NCBI GenBank assembly: GCA_951799425.1
Contig: OX637391.1
Coordinates: 49,757,069 to 49,821,068, forward strand
Direction of reading: 5' to 3'
From: Ilex aquifolium
Taxonomy: Eukaryota > Streptophyta > Magnoliopsida > Aquifoliales > Aquifoliaceae
DNA: 64,000 nt
Positions 50,492 through 60,069 of this stretch are shown here, one piece after another. Both the position numbers and the translations under genes were made by a program. The notes under the pieces are model-generated. The model made no database searches. It saw only the letters and a list, made by a program, of their open reading frames with translations, and was not told where the DNA came from. The number at the start of each line of letters is the position of its first letter. Position 1 is the first letter of the stretch.

Positions 50492-50667
50492 GGGTTGTCT
50501 AACTAGTCGACGTTGTTCGTCCCGACCCCATATATACAAAATTATTTACAAATGAAAATGCAAACAACAAAAGTATATACAAGGATCAACGTACCTTAGC
50601 CCATGATGAACATTACGGGACTTACCTTCGTTGTCCGGAAATCACCTTCTAGGTTCAACGCTTGCCT

Positions 50668-50685
50668 TCCCCGGCAACGACGCCA
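50668..50685 (-). other. Athila-type primer-binding site
   Basis: Minus-strand TGGCGTCGTTGCCGGGGA is one base from the TGGCGCCGTTGCCGGGGA site (tRNA-Asp type) typical of Athila/Tat elements. It starts about 8 nt after the LTR. Confidence 0.85.
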
Positions 50686-50693
50686 AAAATACT

Positions 50694-52403
50694 TGACTAA
50701 AACCATTGTTGTTCCTATCCTCCGGACATCATCCCTCAATACGTAAAGTCTATGTGTGGAGGGGAGTGTCACTCTCTCTTGGAATGATGTCAAAAGAAAG
50801 GGTAATGGAATGGTGGAATCAATGAAATGTGTGTGTGTGTGTGTGTGTGAACAAAAATATTTCCCAAGCGCAAGAAGACTTTTGTGTGTCGTGTTTTACT
50901 TGGAACTGTATTCCAAGGTCGTCTCCTCAGGGAAGGAGGTGAATCTTGTAGAAGGTAATTTTTAGTGAAAGAAAAGTGTAAAATCTTTTTGTTGTTTGAA
51001 GTTGGTTTGTGATTGGTGTTGTGATGAAATTGAAATAGGAAACAAGTGTTGGCTAATCAAAAGGTTTCACTCCAATGGGAATGTCAAGTCGACTCAAACC
51101 CTTCCTCCAATGGTGCATAGATGAACGATTGATTCGTGGGAAGCGAGGGACAAGATGGAAGTGACGATCTAAGCATAACCCGTGACAAGTTTACGGGATA
51201 TCAAAGACTCACACCATGTCCTCTCTCAACCCAGTTAAACCGAACCATCGTACACTGAGGGGAGAAAAGCAGATGAGTTGAAATGGCATGCCCAAGAGGA
51301 GGTCTCCCTTGGATTAGCCAACTTAAAGATTTAGCTACTCATGCTTAAGGTAAAGACAACAATGTAATGAAAAGACATTATGAAGAAATGAAGATTGGAG
51401 CTAAGCATAAATGAAATGCATCAATATAACTTCCGGATAATTTATTCATGTACATCACCTCTTGCTAAAGAGTGAATGAGAAACTACTCACTCTTCATTG
51501 CTTTGGTAAAGCTAGAAAAGTAAGTGATGCTCATCCCTCCAAGTAGAGGAATTACAAGGTAAAAATATATTACACAAGGAGCCGATTTTCGACAAAGAAT
51601 GAGTGAATCACGTTCCACCCTTCACGACTTTGGTAAAGCTCTAGAAAAGTGGAAGAGTTTCACTCCTCTAAGGGAAGAAGGAAGCTCAACAATGGAAGTA
51701 AAAGAAAGCAATAATACAAAAAAGTAAAGAAAGCAATAATGCAAGAAAGTAAAGAAAGCAATAATACTTGAAAGTAAATAAAGCAATAATACTTGAAAGT
51801 AAATAAAGCAATAATACTTGAAAGTAAATAAAGCAATAATACTTGAAAGTAAATAAAGCAATAATACTTGAAAGTAAATAAAGCAATAATACAAGAAACA
51901 TGATACAAGAAAGCAATCAAGACTTTTGGAGGGTTTTCCACTACTAAGAGATGCTCTTTACAAGAAAGGTGATACAAGAGAAAAAGATTATCTTTACAAG
52001 CCCCAATGAGTGGTATTTATAGACATCCAAAAAATGCCCTTTACAAATATCAAGAAGATGTCATTAGTATATCCTAAAAGATGCCCTTTACAAATATTAT
52101 ATCCTAAAAGATGTCCTTTACAAATATTATATCCTAAAAGATGCCCTTTACAAATATCAAGAAGATCTTGATTTACACTTTGATCTCCCTTTGTTTTGAG
52201 CTTTAATAATTGACACCCTATGCTTTGATAATTGGCTCCCCAGTAATTTGTAGTTTTGACACAAAAAAATCCTGAAAAGAACAACAATTAATGCATTATC
52301 ATTAATTTACATACTAACCCTAATTTGACTTATTTTGACTAGTTTGACTAACACAATTGTCCTATTAACCCTAATTAAATTATGCATTAATTAGGGTTAA
52401 TCA
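50694..52403 (-). repeat. Right (5') LTR of the Athila-like element
   Basis: 1,710 bp on the minus strand, differing from the left copy by a few percent. It has five copies of a 25-bp unit (about 51766-51890) where the left copy has two, which accounts for most of the length difference. TATA box near 52012-52020. Confidence 0.9.
51766..51890. repeat. 25-bp tandem repeat array in the right LTR
   Basis: Five copies of ACTTGAAAGTAAATAAAGCA plus ATAAT. Only two copies are at the equivalent place in the left LTR (about 40515-40565). Confidence 0.85.
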
Positions 52404-53196
52404 TTAATCCTTCAATATTTAGCCTGCTCTTCCTCATTTTCTTCTCCTCAAAATTTTCTAGGTTTTTTGGAGTTGAAAAATAGGTAAAGGAACGTCAAAT
52501 CATGGCCCTAGCATATTTATAGTCAAAAAGAAATAAAACCTAAAATACAAAGCGCTGCTGTTTTTAGCGAGGTGTTCGGACGATTCTAGGGGCATCCAAA
52601 TGCCACCAATTCTCTGGTTTGCACAATTTCACTTTCTAGATAGGCATCAAAACACTTAAGGAGGTGTCCGAACGCAAGCAAATTTCTATCCAGACTTCTG
52701 GCTTGAATTTGACCTAGTTATAGAAGTCGATTCAAAAAAAATTACAAGAAATACACTTTTGTAGCCTTGAAGTCTACTTTCTAATTTTCAAATATCAGAT
52801 CAATTGGAGTTTATGTAAAATATTATGACCAAAATACTAAGTTAATATCAAATTTCTTTCTATCCGAATTCTCCCCAAAATACGTTTTAACTCCAGAATA
52901 CTTTCAAATTTCTAATACACCCCATATCACATCTCCCAAGGTTTCTCAACCTTCCAAATTAAATAGTAACCTTATTTTGACCTAAAAATCTTTAGAAAAT
53001 TACCTAGTCACCTTTTTCAAGCTTAAACACCTCCGGAATTAAATTTGACCCGAAAGTGAATATGTGCGAAACTCAAACTTCATGGTCAGTTTTTCAACAA
53101 TAATTCAAAGTTTCTACCATCATTTTATTTATTTTAAGAGTATTCTTAAGATGATATTATCCTTATTTAATTATAGTGCGAGAATTTTACAAGATC

Positions 53197-53944
53197 AATC
53201 CTGATTTGGGTAGGGGTGCACTGAATCTAGAGTGATTTCCTTGTCTCTGGCTTTCTCTAGGTCGGCTTGTATCTAATGGTCTGCTCGGGTATCTTGATGA
53301 GATCAGTAGGTCTGAACTGCCTATTTTTCTGGTATTATTAATTGCCAACTTAGTAATTTAACTCTGCAATTTATATCTCTTCAACACACATACAAAAGGT
53401 CTCACATGCACACAAGTTTACCAAAATATATTGCTTATGATGTTTCAGGTCATGATTTTATCTTAATTTGAATAGTTGAAAGGATGACAAATAATATTTG
53501 ATATACTCGTAAAGCCTGTCAAAATAGTTTGCGTGCAATGCATGCGTGTACCAACTAATAAATATATAATTCAGATTAGATTACAATCGGATTGGATATT
53601 ATTATATCTAAATTCAAATCTATTAAATATGATATAAAGGATATGATTTCGAATTTGAATTATTAGTAAAATGCCAATCCATATTAAATTAACCGGATTC
53701 AAAATCCGATCAAATTTGAATCAAATCCGATCAATTGACAGGCTTACCTATACACTCTTAATTGTCACTGTGCATGAAAAATTACTTATTATCAATGGGA
53801 CTTTAACAATATGGTACATTTGCAAAAGATGATGGAGGTAAGAACAATAAACATTGTTAATTTCAAAGTGCATTAAACACTATTATACTTCTACTTTATT
53901 TTCTTATTTAATTAAATTAACTCTCTTACAATGAAGTTACACAG
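53197..53944. other. 3' flank of the storage-protein gene
   Basis: Unique-looking AT-rich sequence between the LTR nest and the stop codon at 53945. Nothing recognised. Confidence 0.5.
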
Positions 53945-56900
53945 TTATTTTGGTATTGGGGCATCTCCTGATAATGCCTTCACAAATTGAACAACAGCTT
54001 TGGCAACATTAAAAGCAGCAAGAGACCCATAGATAGCCATTGTGTTCTGCCCTGCTTGTCCCCCAGCTAAGTCTGATAGTCCACGGATGACGATCACTGG
54101 GAAGCCATTTGACAAGCTTGTCTGCCCAAACCACCATGGTTAATTAGTTACTATGCCCATATATGATGCTAGGAAGTGTGCATTATGCTAATGAAATTAT
54201 CTTCCAATTAGGGCTTGCATTAAGCCATGACATGTCGGGTTCATGACGTATATAAGACGTATTCTTAAAATTGACTTAACAAATTAGGTTAGATTTTTAA
54301 ATTTAAATAGCATTACTCCTTTTTTAATAAAATAATTCCTAAACTTTCTCAACTTCCCCAAATTTCTTTCCCACGCTCTCCGATTTTTCAATCTCTCTCT
54401 CTTTTACTCACTCTCCTTCCTCTATATCTATAATTACCATATAATATAACAATCTTTATATCCTATTTAAATGTAGTTAGTTTTATAAGCTTCAAATCTT
54501 AGATACTAACTTAATACATTTTAATTTATACATGATAGTCTCTAATTCTTGTTTTTAGTTCTCAACTTCCTTAGAAACCTACCCCGAATAAACTCCCAAC
54601 CCCTTCCAACTTCCCACTACTCTTGTCTACCTTTACTCATCAAGTAGTAGATTTTTATAATGTTCAATTATTCAAAATATTCCATCTGACTTATATAACT
54701 ACTCCCATAAAATTACTTTAAATTTGAATTATTCATCCTCCTTAATTTATCATAATAATAAGTAATTTTTCAATAATACTAGGGGTGGGGGATGGGGGTG
54801 AGTGGTTACAACAAGGGGTGGAGGTAAGGGTGTCAGTAGAGGTGATAAGATTGTGACGAGAGAGATTGAAAATATCGTACATCGCACGGTTTACCGTTAG
54901 TATTATAATATATAGCAATGTAGTAACCTTTTTTGACCTCCAAACCTCCATCTCTCATTTCTTAACATTCTGAAAACTTTACGTGGCACATTTCTATTGG
55001 TGGGTCTGCTATTTACGCTTAATAGTCTTATCAAATTAAAAATCAGATAACTTCCTTATCTGTTGTCTCCTATTTCACACATGCCTCTTCCACTCTTACG
55101 ATCAGATTTGAATTATTCATCCTCCTTAATTGATCACATTAATAGGTAATTGTCCAACAAAGTTACGGTTGGAGTGGGGGTGGGATGAGGGGTGGAGATA
55201 CTGGATGGGACTAGCAGTGACGGTAAGAAGTGATAGAATTATGATGAATGAGATTTAAAATTTCATGCATCGCACGGGCCACCGCTTGTATAGTTGAAGG
55301 AAATGGAAAGACTAGAGAATGATTAGGTAAAAAAGAAACTTGCCATTACTACTGCTGAACTCTCCATGTCAAGTGATGAAACCTGAAAAGTTTGAAAGAG
55401 GAATTCTCTGTAAGCTGCATTGTCCAGGAAAATGTTGGCGGTTGAGCCACTGAGCCCCACCACTAATTTGGGCTTTTGTGGTAGGCATGTGGTACTGTTC
55501 ACACATTCTTCCAATTCCATCCCCTGTATTAGTAAAAATGAAAAACGTGTTAAATGGGAGGCATCATCATTTGTAATTCTTTTTTAATCATAAAAGAAAT
55601 TTCTAATTATATTTTTTTTTTTTGGCAATTTTCATTCATAATAATGGGTAAATTATACTTTGACCTCTTAATTTTGGCCTCAATCTTATTTTTTCCCCAC
55701 ATTCTTCCAAAATCAATAATTAATTATTCGTTAGATGAAAATGCTTATGTCGGTAGTAAAACACATGCTCATAATATTTGTTGTTGGGGCACTGAAAAAT
55801 CAATAATCATAATTAGATGTACAAGTGGGAAACGTAACATGGACGGTATGAAGCTAATGATTCAATTGGAGGAATATTAATGTAAAACACATACTAGTGA
55901 AGGTGTTAGCGTGACACAATACAATAGTTAAGTGGATCAAAGTATAATTTCTCAAAGGTACTAGTTTATGAGAAATTCAACTAATGTTCCAATCTCATCA
56001 GAGAGGCTTTTTTATAATGGGTTTGAAGCTGACTTTTTGAGGTGAAAAACTTAGGATTCCCCTAAAGAAAATGAGTAGAGAAGTTTTTACCTCCAAGGTG
56101 GTAGCAATTTGAAGCCAATTCTTGCTTATCTGTGCCCAAACCAAAGGTTGAGCAGTATTAGGCTCCCCAGTCTCAGAATAGAACTCCTCAGGGCTATATC
56201 CAATGCGACCCAACGAATTATTTCCTTCTCCTCTCGGTACATTATAGTCACCAAAATCAATGTGAGCAACATCATTGCTTGACACTGTCGCGTTGGGTTT
56301 CTGTCCATCATAAACATTTTTAGTATTAGACTTCAAGTACAAAATAATAATCGTTCATCGGTTCTAGAGAGAATAAAAATTAGTAAAAATTTATACTTTG
56401 AAGGTACGATGCGTACTAAAACTATAGTTTGAATACATGGTATTTTGAAGGTACGATTCAATGCAAATCAATAGTTATAGTTGAATACACGGTTGCATTA
56501 GAACAGTATTAAAATCAATAGTTATAGTTGAAGGTACGATGCGAGAAACACGGTGGTTAAAAAGATATGTGACACATAGGAATGAAGTCGATGGTACCAG
56601 CCAATCCCAAAGGCCGGTGTGAGCAAATTGTTTAGGAATGGTGACATCTCCAATGGACAAGGAATCGTTTGCATTGCCTGAAATACCAAAATGTATTATG
56701 CCTTCTATGTCAAACACATCCAACATTTGCTGCGTTGCTGCTGCCGCATTCACCTGAATCAGAGATAAGGGTTCATTCGAATTATTCTATAATCTAATAC
56801 GAAAAAATATGCAGATTACACTTTGATCCTGTGAATAATATCCCTTGTTTCACATTGCCAGCAGCCCCTAAACTATTTAATTTTCCACATTGCACCTCAA

Positions 56901-57767
56901 GCTATAGGTTTGAATTTCAGGTTGGTCTAATTGTTAACTTCTGTCCCATTTTTCAATGCAAATCGAGGGCGAAAAAAGAATTTTACTATGTTAAGAGATG
57001 TGAAATTCCCTTCATTTTTGCCTTGATTGGCTATGAAAATTTGGTCAGAAGTTGGCAATTCGTGAATGTGAAACTCAAACCAAGAGTCTAAAGTGAAATG
57101 TGAGAAAGGAGATTGTTTAGGGGGTAATGTAAACTAGGAGACATAATTCAGGGGGTTTAAGTATAATTTTCTATATATCTTTCTAGAAAAATAAAACTTC
57201 AAGAAGTGTGCATCCATGCGCTTTTTTCAAATTTATTTTCTCAAGCCTATTCTAGTGTGGATTTTTCAACATAGTTAGCTACAAAAGATAGAAGAAACTA
57301 ATATATCAGTTTTGGATAGCCATAAGAGAAACCAATAGACGGAGCTTTAATCCCAACTATCCAAGTTCATGACAGAAAAAATAAAACGTACCATACCAAC
57401 GCCACATCTTACGTAAATAACTCTCATCTCATCGATCTTCCCTACTCGGAAACGTCTGCCTGCAAAAGCCCACACATCTTTTTAGCTCATGACTGCAAGT
57501 GTTGTATTGCAGCATTTATTGATGTGTACCTGATAAATCGACATAAGGATGTTTGGGGTCTGGCTTGAAGGCACCAATTGAGAAGAAGGCATCTTCTTCA
57601 GGAGGAAAGACTGTGATGAGACCAAGATATGGGCCTTTATGATTCAGCTCCTTTATTACACTAAGTGATTTCCACCTTCTTAATGGAATTGCAGATACAG
57701 GAAACACCATTGAGGACATCAAAACTACTATCATCACTAAGCATGCTGTGACTTGTGTTGCAGCCAT
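53945..57767 (-). CDS. Bark storage protein-like / nucleoside phosphorylase family protein
   Basis: Six exons on the minus strand: 57767-57530, 57459-57392, 56753-56598, 56300-56091, 55523-55344 and 54121-53945 (TAA 53947-53945). They total 1,029 nt, 342 aa, the usual family length. A hydrophobic signal peptide (MAATQVTACLVMIVVLMSSM) precedes the PNP_UDP_1 fold: GPYLGLITVFPPEEDAFF, VDLSGRRFRVG, RCGVGMVNAAAATQQM, HFGISGNANDSLSIGDVTIP, SSLDMESSAVVM and VIVIRGLSDLAGG. Family members include poplar bark and vegetative storage proteins and are related to methylthioadenosine nucleosidases. The ribose-binding Glu of DMESSA and the Asp of LSDLA remain, so catalysis is not excluded. An upstream in-frame ATG at 57797 lies within a TATA-like stretch, so I prefer 57767. 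Intron 5 has a GC donor. Confidence 0.92.
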
Positions 57768-57796
57768 TGTGTGGTTTGCTCTCAAGAAAAATCCCA

Positions 57797-57806
57797 TATT
57801 TATAGT
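57797..57806 (-). promoter_or_regulatory. TATA-like box near the storage-protein gene start
   Basis: Minus-strand CTATAAATA lies 30-39 bp upstream of the chosen ATG at 57767. That spacing would put the transcription start almost at the ATG, so the true start may be further upstream, where TA repeats begin at 57881. Confidence 0.35.
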
Positions 57807-57828
57807 CAAAATTGGTGGCTAGTGTGGT

Positions 57829-57829
<1 letters not shown>

Positions 57830-57902
<73 letters not shown>
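57830..57902. repeat. (TA)n(GA)n microsatellite
   Basis: About 25 TA dinucleotides followed by GA repeats, 60 bp upstream of the storage-protein start codon. A shorter TA run lies at 58742-58764, on the far side of the palindrome. Confidence 0.9.
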
Positions 57903-57904
<2 letters not shown>

Positions 57905-58741
57905 TAAATTACGTATTTGGCCATCAAACTATAACCTTTGTGTCAATTAAGTCCTGACTTTTTTTTTTGAGTCAATTAAGCTTCTAGATTATCTAATTGT
58001 TTCAATCAAGCCCTTATGTTAGAGTTTTTAATGAAAGGGTGTGGAGTATGCTGGTCACATGCCTTCTTTAGGAGTGTTTTAGGCAACCCCCCTTAAAGGC
58101 ATTAATAAATTATGTATTTGGCCGTCAAACTATGACCTTGGTGTCAATTAAACTCCTGAACATTGTAGATGGTTGGTCTTTCATCTGTGAATCTCAAAAA
58201 GCAACTCCCAGACCAAAAACCTAACCCACCACATGAAGCTTCTCTGAGTCTCTATTGTTCCTACGTGTATGCTGATAATGTCCTACATCCGGATCAAATG
58301 TACCGTAAGTGCTCTATTTAATTTAGGTTTTGCATTTTTTTCTGTACTTGAACACGTACATCATTGATGAGTTGTTGCTAATCGAAATTGTATGAACAAT
58401 AGAGACTCACAGAAGCTTCATGTGGTGGGTTAGGTTTTTGGTCTGAGAGTTGCCCTTCAAGATTAACAGATGAAAGGCCAACCATCTGCAATGTTCAGGA
58501 GTTTAATTGATATAAGGGTAATAGTTTGAGGGTCAAATACATAATTTACTCATGTCGCCTAAAACGCCTCCTGAAGAAGGCATGTCACCAGCACACTCCA
58601 CACCTTTCCGTTAGAAACATTAATAGAAGGGTTTGATTAAAATAATTAGATAGTTTAGGGGCTTAATTGACTAAAAAAAAAGTCTAGAGACTTAATTGAT
58701 ATAAGGGTCATAGTTTGAAGGCCAAATACATAATTTACTCA
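57903..58741. mobile_element. Long near-palindromic (foldback/MITE-like) element
   Basis: The arm 57903-~58262 is repeated in inverted orientation at ~58385-58741. Outer arms share AGTAAATTA, TATTTGGCC, the TCAATTAAG block and the AGTGTTTTAGGC block. Inner arms share the AACATTGTAGATGGTTGG, TAACCCACCACATGAAGCTT and GAGTCTCTATTGTTC blocks. The loop is about 120 bp. It lies between TA repeats. No coding content. Transcribed, it would fold into a very long hairpin. Confidence 0.8.
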
Positions 58742-58793
58742 TATGTATATATATATATATATATTGCTGCAGTTCTATTATCTCTAAGAGAGA

Positions 58794-59399
58794 GACGCCA
58801 GATTCATAGATTATGAACGCAGTGTCTTAGGAATAATGGAAGCTGGTTTACATAACGGACTAGTATATTTTAACTGCTTTCCAGACTTCACTTTAAGTCT
58901 AGATTGCAAAAAAACAATCAAAGCATTAACTTTAGGAATAAAGCTTAATGGAGTAATTACCAAATTAGAAAAAGAAACACAATCTGTTGTGCTTATCTAT
59001 AGGATTTACTATAAATGTATTACCACAAACCTGAATGTGCATGCATTAAAGAAAAGTCCTAAAGATAGTACTTTATTAATTCAAAGCAGTACTAATGAAA
59101 CAAATATCCAAGTCCCAAAAAGACTTATGTGGAAAGATATCCAACTACCAGAACACTGGATAGTTGAAAATGAAAATTTTAACAAAGATAGTGAAAGCAC
59201 TACCACAAACCTAGAAAACGTCCAACAGTTTTCTGATGGATCAGTAAGAATCTCCTTTGATGGCACAAGATCCAATAGATCTAGTCTATCATCGATCCCT
59301 CCTAGTTTGATTAACAAACCAATTAGGATCAATGAAGGAAGAAAATCTGAATCTCATTCCACTAGAAGAGATAAAGAATTAGCATTTTTACCAGTTTGA
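58794..59399 (+). pseudogene. Endogenous caulimovirid movement protein, C-terminal part
   Basis: Open from about 58794 through the ATG at 58836 to TGA 59397-59399. The protein (GLHNGLVYFNCFPDFTLSLD ... IYRIYYKC ... PKRLMWKDIQLPEHW) resembles the 30K-superfamily movement domain of Caulimoviridae, followed by a Ser-rich linker. Movement proteins widen plasmodesmata for cell-to-cell spread. The N-terminal part is missing here and lies on the opposite strand at 59403-59746. It resembles florendovirus- or petuvirus-type integrated sequences; the genus is uncertain. It is a dead fragment, not a replicating virus. Confidence 0.75.
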
Positions 59400-59402
59400 A
59401 TT

Positions 59403-59746
59403 AATGGTTTTATTGCTACTTAGACAAGACCTAGGTGGATAAATTTAAATCCTTTAGACCTATGTCTTTTGAGGGCTTCTTTACTGAGAAGCTGACAAAT
59501 CTCTTCATCATTTTTTAGAGCATAAACTTGCTCAATTGTTTTTACTTGTAATTCAGAGTTAAAGGCTTTAGGGAGCCAACTAGACTTGTAGATTTCCCTA
59601 TGGGGGACTGTGGGGATGTTCCATCCTCTCCAATCTACATTAGACTCATGATATTCAAGTTCTTCTTCATTTACTATATTTGGTATAGTATTCAATGAAG
59701 ATCTAGATGAGCTAGCCATAGAATTATATCTGAATAATCTATTCAT
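59403..59746 (-). pseudogene. Endogenous caulimovirid movement protein, N-terminal part
   Basis: Starts at ATG 59746 on the minus strand. It encodes a Ser-rich head, then the DWRGWNIPTVPHREIYKSSW segment and an Arg/Lys-rich stretch that normally lead into the movement domain. An in-frame TAA at 59422-59420 ends it, and resemblance continues only about 15 more bases before the junction with the plus-strand piece near 59400. Capsid, protease and RT are absent. Upstream lies a roughly 300-bp leader with a tRNA-Met primer-binding site. Confidence 0.75.
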
Positions 59747-60043
59747 TGTTAAATCTAAAAATTTTCAATTTTGTAAATTATTAGTTAATTTTATTCCTAA
59801 GCTACCCCTCTGCTCATACCCTTCTAGTAAAACCTCATCCATCGGTATTTTTCCCTCAACTGCCTACACAAAGACTTACAAACGGAACGACACACTAGGA
59901 CCTCTCGGTTTCAGGCTGGGTGGCAAGGCCAAGGCAACTGAGTTATAAAAATAACAAATGATTTACTAATTGAAACATGAAAGATTTAGAATGAATAAGA
60001 TGAAACAAATATAACTCAATGGTTAACTATCCAGGCCGTCAAA

Positions 60044-60057
60044 TGGCTCTGATACCA
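60044..60057 (-). other. Caulimovirid primer-binding site (tRNA-Met)
   Basis: Minus-strand TGGTATCAGAGCCA, the standard Caulimoviridae minus-strand priming site, about 300 bp upstream of the movement-protein ATG on the same strand. This is the expected place for the numbering origin of such genomes. The same motif also serves many copia elements, so it supports rather than proves the call. Confidence 0.7.
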
Positions 60058-60069
60058 AAATAAAGACAA

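Larger units (their letters stand above)
40001..52403 (-). mobile_element. Athila-like gypsy retrotransposon with inverted LTRs
   Basis: Gag-pol is on the minus strand. The right LTR (50694-52403) and primer-binding site are placed normally upstream. The left LTR (40001-41641) is inverted relative to expectation, so both outer ends are the LTR 5' end (TGATTAACCC outward). Flanks ttaat at 39996-40000 and 52404-52408 match perfectly, and the interrupted host LTR continues across them. The 12.4-kb element differs from a textbook provirus only in the orientation of its 3' LTR. Confidence 0.85.
30149..53191 (-). mobile_element. Old ~2.1-kb solo LTR split by two insertions
   Basis: Three blocks (30149-31054, 39604-40000 and 52409-53191) together form one LTR of about 2.1 kb on the minus strand. 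It begins TGTAAAATTCTCGC at 53191 and ends GGACGTTACA at 30149. The 52409-53191 and 39604-40000 blocks align in order with the first ~1.2 kb of the LTR at 31055. Flanks aaatc (30144-30148) and agatc (53192-53196) match at 4 of 5 bases. No internal domain belongs to it, so it is a solo LTR and the oldest layer of the nest. Confidence 0.8.

Noticed and set aside
54742..55320. Possible extra exon within intron 5 of the storage-protein gene
   Set aside because: Two diverged repeats of GGGGTGG-type sequence (about 54780 and 55160) without family resemblance; exons 5 and 6 join in frame directly.
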